Origin: Pseudocercospora fijiensis CIRAD86
Lineage: Eukaryota > Ascomycota > Dothideomycetes > Mycosphaerellales > Mycosphaerellaceae
Reading direction: 5' to 3'
Assembly: GCF_000340215.1 (NCBI RefSeq)
Contig: NW_006921538.1
Location: 3,019,869 to 3,083,868, forward strand
Length of the DNA: 64,000 nt
Shown here: positions 48,204-58,939 of the stretch, piece by piece
Position numbering within the stretch: the first letter of the stretch is position 1
Layout: each line of letters opens with the position of its first letter
Notes under the pieces: model-generated
The model's input: the letters and a program-made list of their open reading frames with translations, nothing else
Databases searched by the model: none
Told to the model about the DNA's origin: nothing
Translations under genes and position numbers: made by a program

Positions 48204-48230
48204 ATTAGAAAAAAAGTTTTTATAATAAAG

Positions 48231-48775
48231 ATATTATACTTTAATTTATTAAGGAATACTAATAAAGTAGAGCAGTTCTAGTAGTACGCGATTCTATACG
48301 AGTTCTACGCGTTATAGGTACGAGATATAGTCTCTACTAAGCGGCCTCTTCTGCCCTATCTAACTATTCTCGATACTTAGTATCTAGATAAGGGTATAAG
48401 ACCTACTTATAAAGGCCGCTTAATAACCGGAGCGGCCTCTATAGGTCCGCTTTAACTATTACCTAATAGAGCCGCTAAGAGTGTCCGGATCTAGTATATC
48501 CGAAGGTGTTAGTATTAGCGTACGAGGCTGCTAAAACTCTCTACTTGCGACGAACTTTCTTGTCTCTAACACTTAGTCGGGCTTGTAATACGTACGGTAG
48601 ATATTAATCTGCTCTTATTATTTATACAAAACCCTTCGCCTAGCCTACAAGCTTCTAACGGCTATTTTCTATTTGCTTAGTTGCTATTAACTGCTTGATC
48701 CCAAACTACCGGGTAATACAGTAATTAAGCTAATTTCTCGGTAGTAGCACCCGAGATTGATCCTAACCGTTCAAC
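48231..48775. other. RIP-altered sequence, unclassified
   Basis: CA/TG-poor DNA between the hAT hairpin and normal-composition DNA. It contains imperfect inverted motifs such as GGAGCGGCCTCTATAGG with GAGCCGCTAAG but no motif I can assign. From about 48,640 the composition shifts gradually toward host-like. Confidence 0.35.
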
Positions 48776-49174
48776 TTATTTTCTTATTACTATGTTTGTA
48801 GGTGCCGACCTCTTATTACTACGCGACGAACTTGTCGTGCTCTTCCCGTTTCCTGTTCGTCCCTCGTCCCTCCAATTTTCAGCGACCTTCTGAGACATCA
48901 CTTGCACAGCCAAGACGAGCGGTCCAAAATTTGTACGAATCGCTGGGGGCTCGTGGCTGGCTCGCATGACAGGCGTGGAGCTACTAGCCACAAGTGTACG
49001 CCAGCAGTGATCGAGGTCCTCGGTGCCGCATGGCGATAATTTTCCGACAAGACATCTTCGTAGGCGTGCGTAGGAGTGAGACGGTCGCTGTGCTCTTCGC
49101 AAAGCCATGTCTTGCTTCGCTTGCTAATGTCTAGCTATAGTTCTAGTTCTGGTAGCCTTAGCAGCATGCTTCTA
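48776..49174 (-). other. Island of host-like DNA with a 110-codon open frame
   Basis: Normal composition with CA/TG restored, enclosed by repeats. A minus-strand frame (49108-48776) of 110 codons is open, but the protein is low-complexity, Arg/Ser-rich and shows no domain. It is probably chance openness or a gene remnant. I would not call it a gene without transcript support. Confidence 0.35.
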
Positions 49175-49479
49175 CTATTGGTGCCTTGTAAAAGGGCCTA
49201 GACGCTGGAAGCGGGGGATTAGGGCCTACTACTATATCTTCCAACTAAGCAACTAACGACTACATAGCATTAAATATTGTAGTAACACGGTCGCAAATGC
49301 GACTACTATATGTTATCTTATATACTACATCTTCTTATGTATATTAAGTACCTGCAATAGTATTGTTCGTACCGCATCTACCTAGAAGCCGTATTTTTAG
49401 CACCTAGCTAGCTTTAGGCCGTTCCCTTCGAATCCGTATACCTCTACTATATATATATATACTATACCTATACTTACAA

Positions 49480-50690
49480 AACAAGACGAGAACCTAATAT
49501 AATAGGCCTTAGATAATAGTATAGAAGCCTACCTTGTCGTTAAAATGCTACTTAGCAACTATCGTAGCTCGCGGACTGCTATTTAGAACCGGATTACGAG
49601 GTAGAAGAAGACAGCGACTATATTTCTAGTAAAAGGTAGAAGGCCGCATATTATAATACCGGCTATGCGTAACGATCTATTAGACTTCCTAACAATAAGA
49701 AGTATATACTAGCTCGAAGAGATATAGATAATATTGCTAGAAAATCACTAAGAATAGGTCTTACAATCGACTATTAGTCGCTATCTTAGCAGCAGTAACT
49801 TTATATACAAATTGCTATCTCGTACGGCTTTACAAAGAGACCCTATTATAAGGGTACTATTTGAGGCTAAGTTATAGTTATTTGCGGCCTTCTAGATTGT
49901 ATACCTTAACGAGTCTTATGCTTTAGATAAGACAGCCCTTCGAAGGCGTAGATAGTTACTAAGAGGTATACTAGCAAGGGATGTCTAGTATCTATACTAT
50001 TTGTAGCGATACACGATCCTTCTAGTATACACGATTAATAGCTATCTTCCGGAGCTACTAATATAACAAGGCAGTGTTAATAGTAAAGACTTTATAGCAT
50101 TCGTACGCTATCGAGTATTACTACGTTATACGCTATATCTAGGTCTACGGTTAGTTATACTGCTAGACAACTATAGTACCTATTTAAGAGCTATTCTAAA
50201 GGAAATGTGCTTAGCTAAGGGTGTATACCTGCTCTTCCTTCTACTATATTCGTCTAACTATAACGCTATTAAATTGAGCTTTAAGCACCTAAAGCACTAG
50301 ATTAAGAAGCACTAGCAGACAATGCCTAAATATAGGTTACCTTACTAGTAGGCAGACTTCTAGGCATACCTAGAATTAGCATATAAGCGATAGGGTAACA
50401 ATATTAATTACCTAGCGCAGTTCAAGCACTACAAAGTGCTCGAGAAGCTATATAAATATAGTCTAATACTGCCGGCGGAGATATAGAATAGGAGGCAGTA
50501 ATTGCGATATACGTTAAATTCTAGCTCGATTTGTGTGTAGAGTGCTAAGACCTTTTATACTATAGTAAATCAATACTGTATTCTCTTCTAAGGAACTTCT
50601 AACGGTTGCCGTTTATACTATTGCTACTAGAAGTCATTATATCGTCTCTTAAAGGCGTAGCAATTTCGAGGCTTAGTACGTCGGAGCAAA
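49480..50690 (+). pseudogene. Tc1-like DD34E transposase of element C, decayed
   Basis: Plus strand: LLVYTINSYLPELLI, then QGSVNSKDFIAFVRYRVL. The core is LVILLDNYSTYLRAILKEMC with catalytic Asp kept, followed by LYSSNYNAIKLSFKHLKH where the family has PPYSPDYNPIELSF. The last catalytic residue is now Lys (GAG to AAG) and the spacing is again 34 residues. Stops are TAG/TAA. Confidence 0.78.
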
Positions 50691-50879
50691 TTTTAAAATG
50701 TCCGACATTCAGCTGAATACTATATATTATTACAACAACACTACATTATTAATATTATAATAGCCGGCAATTTAATAACAGGTGCGGCGCTATTATATAA
50801 AAAAACAACGATATAAATCGCATGTATAGTTATAGTGTAATCTATCGACAACTAAAATTAATATTATCGGCTAAGCTTA

Positions 50880-52738
50880 AAGGTAGTAAGGAAAGCGGAG
50901 GTAGGGCTTAGAATAGCAAATTTGATGTTAAACATTCAGCTATTAAAGATTCAACACCTATATAGCGCTAGAAGTCAACTATACTCTATCTAAATCAATC
51001 TATATAAAGCACGCGGTCTACCTATAGTATTACCTCTTATACCTCTAAGTTATAGAACCAAAATCGGATAGGTAGTTGTAGTAATCTAGACAGCTAGGGT
51101 TAGCAAAGCTAGCTTGTTGTTATGTCGGCTTCGTACCTCTTAATTTCGGCTACTTTAACGCATTATAGCAAAGTCTATAACTCGCTTACGAAGCGCCTAT
51201 CTAATGCCGAAGGCCGGCACCACTCTCGCTAACCTATTCTTATTCTCTTAGCGTCGCAGTTGTCTTAAATTCTAGGCGTTATCTATAATAGCTTTAGTAA
51301 TAGCCTCCTACCTATCCTGCTATATCGGATACTATTAGAAGAACTAGACTAAGAAGAGAGGTGTCTCTATATAGTTACCTAATATAGTGCTAATATCCGG
51401 CGGCACTAGCGAGCTACAGAGCTGTTGCTATAGTATAGATTAGACCTGCTATTAAGGTTGCAGAGCGCTTATAATAGCAGGGTTAGCTATTATTAGCTAA
51501 AACAGCATCGGGTTAAACTATTGCTACTGTTGCTACTATTGCTGCTATTGTTGTTACTAAAGCAAGGCTATAAGCAAGATAGACTCGCTGCCGCTACTAC
51601 TATTGCTAGTCGGTTGCTATCGCTCGGCAGTAAGGGCGCCTATAAGACTATCGATTGTATACTGTTGCTAAGAAGCCTTATTCTTCGCAGAAGCGGCGGT
51701 CTTAGCCTGTACGTATTCTTCGTAAGAAGCGACAATCTTGTCGGCAATCTCTATAGGTATATAGTATAGAAGAGCGCTATTAATTCGGACTATATTAGCA
51801 AATTCCTTTGCGTAAGAGCCTATTATACTGTAATAGACTCTACGGCGCTTGTAATAGCTAATTCTACGACCTAACTTCTTATTATCGCACTAGTAATTAT
51901 TGCATTTAAACTGCTTAAATACTGTCGAGAATACCTCGTCGTCTTTACGGCATTCTTCCTTCGTCTTATTATTAGTGTTCTTTCGGCTATTCTTAACCTA
52001 AGAGGCTAGTTGTAGCGGCTCTAGTAGATCGCTATTAATCTTAACAAACTAATTACTATTTAGTAGAGTTGATAGTCGATTAGGTATAGCAACGCGCTTA
52101 TAGCTCTTAAGGACCTTAATAACATAGTAAGTATTAGTATTAGCGCAATAGCGCAGGAACTTAGCTACCTCTTTATAATAGTCGTCCTCGTAGATAATAT
52201 TATAGAAAGTCTTCGAGCGCTTCGGTATAGATAGCCGTATACAGTAGATAGTAAATATACGGTCTAGCTGTTATTATAAGCCGAGCCCTTCTATAAAAAC
52301 CTATAAGGCTACTCTGTCCTTAACCTTCCGTATTAACTGCGCTATCTTATTGTTATTTAGCCTCGAGTAGGCAAAGTCTATGTTATTATCTTCTAGTATA
52401 TCATTTATAGTTATAATATTGTGCTGTTTGCCGTATAATCGATACTAAACGATCTATATAAGATCTGCGCTAAAGGGCTTCTTGTTCGCTCGTAGCTTCG
52501 GCGTTAGTATAGCTTTAGGCGTACGTAAAGTCGGTCGGCGTCGCGAGCTAGCTTCTAAGTGCGATTTCTTAACAACGCTATTAGATATCGACAATAGCTT
52601 AGTAGGAGGTTTATTAGACAGGTCGGCGCTATTATTCTGCCGTTTAGATAATGTTTTGCGGGTCTTGTTTCGTAGTGTTTTGCCCTTAGTCGATTTCCGC
52701 TTACGCGAAGAAGCTAGCTTTACGCCCGTAGCTAGCAC
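50880..52738 (-). pseudogene. Accessory ORF of Tc1-like element C, decayed, function unknown
   Basis: Minus-strand frame starting MLATGVKLASSRKRKSTKGK (open for 94 codons, 52738-52454). It continues as coherent sequence with TAG/TAA interruptions (INDILEDNNIDFAYSRLNN, then RYCANTNTYYVIKVLKSYK, to about 51,000). The N-terminus is very Lys/Arg/Ser-rich and basic. It converges on the transposase, as in elements A and B. No known domain recognised. Confidence 0.5.
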
Positions 52739-52895
52739 CTTCGGCGCCTCTATAGGCGACTAGTCCTTCTTAATACTCTGTCTTATATAATGCTAACCCC
52801 CCTTAGCGGGCATACTAGTTCTACGAGACGCTAGTTTTAGTGCAATTACTAGCCTCGGCGGAACTGTCTTCCTACGAATAGAAGGCTCGGAAATA

Positions 52896-53022
52896 GACTT
52901 AGAGTGTGTATCTAGGTATTAGGGTCTATTACGTGCCTAATGCCTAAGGCTGCAACTGCTGCACTTTATCTTCGGACTTCTATATAGATTAGTCCTTCTT
53001 CTAATACATTAGTTACATTAAG
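52896..53022 (+). repeat. Copia-3 5' LTR
   Basis: 127 bp, matching 58087-58213. The primer site starts at the next base. Confidence 0.85.
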
Positions 53023-53036
53023 TGGTTATAAGCCCC
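53023..53036 (+). promoter_or_regulatory. Copia-3 primer-binding site, half-tRNA-iMet type
   Basis: TGGTTATAAGCCCC is a one-base (G to A) variant of GGTTATGAGCCC, the complement of the initiator-Met anticodon stem-loop. Same priming mode as the TRIM/Copia-1 composite. Confidence 0.65.
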
Positions 53037-53389
53037 CCTACGTTTCTAACGCATTCTATACGTATTCTAATAGTTACTCCGATAGCTACGTAGATAGCGC
53101 TCGTTACTAAAAATTGCGCCGACACTAATATCGTCGCCGCCGCCGCCGCCCTCGAGTATTCTAGCAGGTGCTAGACCCGAGTCGGTTACTATTAGTATTA
53201 GCTGTCCGCTACACCGGTTCCTAATAACAGTGTTAGCTGTCCGCTACACTAGAATACAGGTGCGCCTATCGGCCGCCTCTTAAGACTACATTATCGCCGT
53301 CGCTGTTCGCAATAGCTCCCCCTACAACTACTAACGCTTATATAAGCAACATCCCTAAGCTAAAGAACAAGGAGAATTGTCTAGCATAG

Positions 53390-56300
53390 GCCTATGCCGC
53401 TAAAGGCGCCCTTAAAGGTATATCGGTCTAGCGCTGTATGCAAGGCACCCGCTAGCGACCCCTTTCTAAGGCCTCTAGTAAGTCTTCTAAGGAGTTTGAA
53501 GACCGCTAAGACGAATGCGACTCTAAAGATCAAACAGTACGTACCTAGATCTTTGCTAATTGTGTTAGTAATATTTAACAATTACTGCTTAGTCTGTCTA
53601 TATCCTAGGAAGTATAGGACTTCCTTAAGAAGAAATGTACTAGTAAAGGTAGGTCTACCAAATTCATACTCTGCTAGGAATATATTACCCTTCGGTATAA
53701 TAGCAAGGACATTAAGAAGTTCTATAATAAGTACAGGAAGAAGCTCGGTACCTTAAAGGACACTAAATTGACTATTAGCTAATATTAGGCTGTCTACATA
53801 TTTACTATACAAATCGCACCGTTCTACGAGGCTTTCGTACAGATGCGCCGTAAGCAAATGCGCGCCTTAGAATACACTATTAATAATAGCACCCTTAACA
53901 ACATTATTAGCGCGTTGCTTAATAAGAACGTAGCTTAACTGAACTAGGCCTAATACAATAGCTTCTTCGGTCTTTAACGCTAACTATAATAGCAAGGTAG
54001 CAATAGCAACGGTCGAGGTAACTCGAACCGTAGCGGTCGTAGTAGCCGCGGAAGCAGCAATAGTCGTAGTCGTAGTAGAAACAACTAGAATAGTCAAAAT
54101 CGCGAGAAGTGCTTATACTGCTAAGGCACTTACCCTTCTAACCGCTGCTATACTAAGTACCCTTACCTAAAGGAGGAAGACCGACTGCGTCGTAAACAGT
54201 AGAAGGCTAAGAAGAAGGGGGTGTAGCAACAGCAACAGTAGTAGCGTGGACTAACTGCTTAGCAATAGCAGCAACCGCTATCTAGTTAGAATAGTGCTTA
54301 GGGCCTATATATAGCTAATGCCACCCCGGGGGTGTTATTAGACCTAAGCCACAATTACGCCTTTACTGTAAACACTATAGTTACTATTAGCGACTAGGTG
54401 TCTACTGCTCTTACTACTAACACTCGGACTACTAATTAGGTTATCGACTTAGGTACTAGCATATATATAGTTAATGACCCTTTATTGCTTATTAAATACG
54501 AAGGCTGTTATATTCCTATCCGGTTTGGTAGCAACACGAAGCACGCTACGATAGTCGGAATAGCTTAGACTAAGGTAGTTAATAAGCGTAGTGTAAGCAA
54601 CATGAAGTTGTCTAATACACTGTATATACCTAGTCTAGTAGCTAACCTTCTATCTACTAAGAAGCTTGCCGACAAGGGTTGTTTCTACCGAAATGATAAG
54701 CGTGTCCTGTTTACGATAGTAGAGGGCAATGAGGTTACTATCGCTTAGACATACCGTAAGAATAGTCTTCCCTACCTCTATATACTAACCTCTAGTCTAG
54801 ATAGTAAAGTAGTTGCCCTTCTATCGAAGAAGGGGGTGCCTATAGGTACTATAGATAAGTAGCATCTACGATATAGCTATATCTATTACCGCAAGCTGTT
54901 ACGAATAGAAGCTAAGGGTTAGATCGTTATTACTAGTACTAAGAAGGACTTCCGCAACTACATTGCCTATCGTATAGCTATGTTACACAAGGAGTATAAT
55001 CGGCTGCTACGCGTACGACTATCTACGATCTATTACATTGTCTATGTAGATGTAGTTACTATTACTAACCCTAGTCTATTATAGGAGCGCTATTTCACAC
55101 TGTTTATATGCGCTAAGTTAGGCTATCGATACGAGTATGCTAGTACGCTCAAGTTAGGGGCTGCAGTAGCTATTAAGGACTATCGTATATATATCCGTAT
55201 ACAGACTAGTTACTTAATCCTAATCTACCGCCTCGATAGAGGGAGTAAATACGGCGGAAATTAGCTATTAAATTGGGCTCGAGACAAGGGCATTGTACTA
55301 TAAGTTACTGCACCTTATTTATCAACTTAGAATAGCCTTACTAAGGTTAGCAATTACATCGTATATACGACTGCGAGAAAGATGATGCTGTAGGCCAACC
55401 TTCTAAAGTCTCTGTAGCTATATGCTGTTGCCTCCGCTATATAGGTCCTTAATATTACGCCAACCGCTGACGGAGGAAGCCTATATACCATTGTCGCTAA
55501 GGAGCTCAATTAGTTACGAACATAGCCGCGTCTTTAGCACCTTCGAGCCTATAGCTGTACTGCTATTATCTACGACTATAGTATAGCTTGTAGCAAGAAG
55601 TTTAACGCTCGTAGAAAGCTTAGCAAACTAGTTAGTTATGCGAAGGGCTTAGTAGACTCTAGCAAATACATAATCTACTTGTCTAACGAATATAAGGTTG
55701 TTGCCTCGAAGGATGTCTAGTTTATTAAGTTAGGGAACGACAAGTTGTCGCTTCTAGAGGGCATAAACCTATACGCTAATCCTAATAATCTAGCTAAGAA
55801 CGAGTTTGTTACACTCGAGTCGGTTATGCCGGCTTTGTTCAATTCTATAAACAACGAGGCTCCGTCGCCTGCCGAGGCTACTAGTATAGTCTAGCGGCTT
55901 CTAGCTTAGCAAGAAGAACAGCCTATATAAGGACCTACACAGGAAATGGCTAATAAGGTCGCTAATCCGTTACTAATCGATAACGACCTTCTAGACGTTC
56001 AACTACTAGCTTTAAGTAATAAAGATAGCTTTTAGTTAGCCGACGAAGAGCTGGCATATAATCCTTACGCTAAGAAGGGCGAGCCTAGCTAGTTACTAGA
56101 GTTTGAGCGACTAAATGCTATAGGCGCTCGTTTAACACGTACTACTCGAAGCAATAAGTTAGTACGAGAGCTATTACGTAGATACCTAGCCGATGCTAGT
56201 GTCAATCGATTAACTCGCCGTAGCCTAGCTAATATGCTAATAGCCTATATAAAGGGCTTTATAGCTGCCTGCTATATTGCTAAGCAGAGCGATATAGAAG

Positions 56301-57905
56301 ACACTATTCCTATTCCGAAGAGTTACAAGGAGGCGACTTAGTTACTATACTAGCTACAATAGAAGGAGGCCTATAAGGCTAAATACAAGTCGTTAATAGA
56401 CAACTATACGTAGATATACGTTTCTCGGCTAGAAGTGCCTAAAGGTCGCAAGGTTGTCCGTAGCCGATAGGTGTTTACTATCAAGCGTAACGCTAATAGC
56501 AAGGTAAGCCGGTTTAAGGCTCGTTAGGTCGTCCGTAGTTTTACTTAGGTTAAGGGACAGGACTACGATGAGACCTATACGGCAGTAGCTAAACCTTCTA
56601 CGCTGCGAGCGCTGTTTGGCCTAATTGCTTATTACGACCTAGAGGCTAAGTAATACGATATTCTAACGGCCTTCCTTAATGCACTTATCGGTAATAAGTA
56701 TAAGATCTACGTCGAATAGCCGTACGGTTTTGAAGACCGTAGTAGCAAGGGCATAGTTTGCCTGCTGCTAAAGGCCCTATATAGTCTAAAGCAGTTACTA
56801 ATATTGTAGTATAAAGAGCTTCGGAAGTACTTGAAGAGCCTAGACTTCATTCTAATAATGTCCGACGTCTGTGTATTTAAGCACGTTAGCGGCTCGATTA
56901 TTGTTATCTACGTCGATAATATAATTATTATCGCCTATAGCCTATTAGTACTAGAAGCTGTTGCTTAGTTGCTAAAGGAGCGCTTTAATATGCGAGAACT
57001 AGGCGACCTTTACTACTATCTTAGTATGCGCATTATCCGCGACCGTAACAAGCGCACTATCTACGTTGTTTAGGACGCCTACTTAAATAGGCTCTACGAG
57101 AAGTATAGTATACGTAGCCGTATCGGACTAGCTACTCTAATAGCGCCTCGTTACGTTAAGATATCTATTTAACGCGCACCTAAAGGCTATATAGCTAGTG
57201 CCGCCTTTAAGACTTAGTATTAGGAGGGTGTTAGTAAAGCCCTCTAGCTAGCAATGATTACACGACCTAATGCTTGCTATACTATAGGCCTATTGTTACG
57301 ATTCATCTCTAACCCTACTAAAGAGCATTATACCGCGCTCCTTTGGCTAATTAAGTACCTAGTTAGTACCCTTAGTCGTAGCATACGCTTCTAAGGCATA
57401 TAGAACGATAAGCTCAATTTTGCTAGATACTGTAATGCCTTATAGGCCGACGATCTAGTTACCCGCCGCTCTATAGGCGGCTTCTACTTTACTATTATAG
57501 GCGGACCTCTATTGTATAAGTCTAGCCGCTAGACACTCGTTACACTGTTATCAACTGAAGCTAAGTATATTTAACTTACTATAGGGGCTAAGGAAGCAGT
57601 TGCCTTAGCTCGTTTATTAAAGGAAATTAGCTATAAGGGCTATATTCTTCTAGTTACGCTCTACGAGGACAATTAGTCCGCTATTGCTATTACTAAGTCG
57701 ACTAGCATTAATGGCCGCACGAAGCATATAGATGCTCGTGTCTACTATATTCGAGAGAAGATTGCTAATAGTACTATTGTCGTCTAATAGGTTAGCACAT
57801 ATAATTAGATAGCCGATAGCTTTACTAAGCCGCTTAACAAGACTAAGTACGGCCGCTTTATTAAACAACTAAACCTAGTAGATTGCAAGGCCGCTATTAA
57901 GAACG
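53390..57905 (+). pseudogene. Copia-3 gag-pol, decayed
   Basis: Gag begins near 53,390. A degraded zinc knuckle follows (CLYC*GTYPSNRCYTKYP, about 54,108-54,165), with His changed to Tyr. The protease core reads VIDLGTSIYIVND (about 54,430). Integrase lies at about 54,840-55,500. The RT active site reads IVIYVDNIII (56909-56920): YVDD with the second Asp now Asn. RNase H reads YEDN*SAIAITKSTSINGR and TKHIDARVYYIREKI, ending with ADSFTKPLNKTKYGRFIKQL (about 57,655-57,880), a textbook copia C-terminus. Stops are mostly TAG. Confidence 0.87.
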
Positions 57906-58086
57906 CTGCGAAGCTAGCTACTAAATACTAAGGAGGGCCTTTGTTTGCTTTGTCTGTTTGACCCGAGAGTAGTCTAGTTTGTTTACCTGTTTCTGCTTAC
58001 CTAATACCCCTGTTTGCTTTGCTAACTAAATAGCTATTGTGTTTAGTTTGCTTCATTCTATAGCGATATGCACGTGCTAAGGGGGT

Positions 58087-58213
58087 GACTTAGAGTGTAT
58101 GTCTAGGTGTTAGGGTCTATTACGTGCCTAATGCCTAAGGCTGCAACTGCTACACTTTATCTTCGGACTTCTATATAGATTAGTCCTTCTTCTAATACAT
58201 CAGTTACATTAAG
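58087..58213 (+). repeat. Copia-3 3' LTR
   Basis: 127 bp, preceded by the purine tract GCTAAGGGGGT. Confidence 0.85.
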
Positions 58214-58803
58214 TAATAGTAGAGGGAGGTAGCATTTAGGAGGTCCTCTCTAGGTTAGAATACACTAGTTCTACCGCTCCTTTCGACCGTATATATATTA
58301 TAGGCTCGTCGTTACTTGTCTCTTCGCCTAGCAATCTATTCTCTTTATCGTCGTCGTTGTTGCTATCCTTGTTATATAAAGAGTTAAGCTACTAGCTAAA
58401 CCGTAAGCCGTCGTCCTATATAGATAGATTGTCGAATACTTCTTAGGTACGTAGAAGATATGCTTCTCGTTAGTATAGTTGCTCGTTAAACGGAATAGTA
58501 TTAGGCGGAAATAGTGTGTGTTGTTGCTATAGAAACTGGTATTCAAAGTCGCGTTATATAAACGGGGGCGGGTTAGGAATTTAGGAAAAGTCTATAAGTA
58601 GACTACTAGGCAAATCGTTATATTCTATAGTAATACTGTCTCTGCTATTAGACTGAGTCTCGGCAATAGTATTATAATGCATTCTACGCGAAAAACGCGT
58701 ATAGAAACGTAGTATAGTAGTATTGTTATATAGAGTTCTATATAGGTTAGTAGTGCTCGAATCCCCGCCTCGGAGCGTCTAGGCCCTTTTGCAAGCTAGA
58801 ATA
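58214..58803. other. Right-hand remainder of Tc1-like element C
   Basis: RIP-altered DNA from the Copia-3 insertion point to the right inverted repeat of element C (CCCCGCCTCGGAGCGTCTAG, then GCCCTTTTGCAAG, about 58,763-58,795). It should hold the 5' flank of the accessory ORF, which runs leftward. No separate gene seen. Confidence 0.5.
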
Positions 58804-58939
58804 TACTATAGACGGCCGAAAGCCTGTTAGTACGGTCCGCAGAGCCGCCTTCTCTTACTATCGATTAGCAGGGGGCAATATAGGGGTGTTTTGTATATAG
58901 AATCGCTGTTTCTTCCTACTAACTATCGTTTAATAGAGG

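Larger units (their letters stand above)
34650..48230 (+). mobile_element. hAT superfamily DNA transposon, large, split by Gypsy-2
   Basis: The plus strand carries hAT transposase motifs on both sides of Gypsy-2, and removing Gypsy-2 with one AAAGT copy restores a continuous frame across the join. Left end: a 10-bp-arm hairpin (34664-34686) and direct repeats (34786-35090). Right end: a repeat-rich hairpin (48024-48203). I could not fix the terminal inverted repeats or the 8-bp duplication, so the limits are approximate. Without Gypsy-2 it would be about 6.5 kb, larger than usual for a fungal hAT, because coding-like sequence lies on both sides of the transposase. Confidence 0.7.
52896..58213 (+). 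mobile_element. Copia-3: full-length Ty1/copia retrotransposon with 127-bp LTRs
   Basis: Terminal repeats 52896-53022 and 58087-58213 (GACTTAGAGTG...TTACATTAAG) differ mostly by RIP-type changes. The flanks AAATA (52891-52895) and TAATA (58214-58218) match at four of five bases. TGGTTATAAGCCCC follows the 5' LTR at 53023 and AAGGGGGT precedes the 3' LTR. The element is inserted in Tc1-like element C. Exact LTR edges may be off by a few bases. Confidence 0.85.
49175..58803 (+). mobile_element. Tc1-like element C, two convergent ORFs, split by Copia-3
   Basis: The left end, after TA (49173-49174), is CTATTGGTGCCTTGTAAAAGG, continuing GCCTAGACGCT. The reverse complement of the right end near 58,765-58,800 reads CTTGCAAAAGGGCCTAGACGCT. 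The shared core CTTGYAAAAGGGCCTAGACG is the inverted repeat. Element B is inserted at the extreme right end, so the last base or two of element C now lie at about 62,352. Copia-3 (52,896-58,213) occupies its right half. Without Copia-3 it would be about 4.3 kb. Confidence 0.72.

Noticed and set aside
51521..51769. Poly-Leu plus-strand frame
   Set aside because: Codons from a TTGCTACTG-type low-complexity run, antisense to a Ser/Asn/Gln-rich segment of the element C accessory ORF.
52482..52763. 93-codon plus-strand frame
   Set aside because: Antisense of the basic N-terminal part of the element C accessory ORF.
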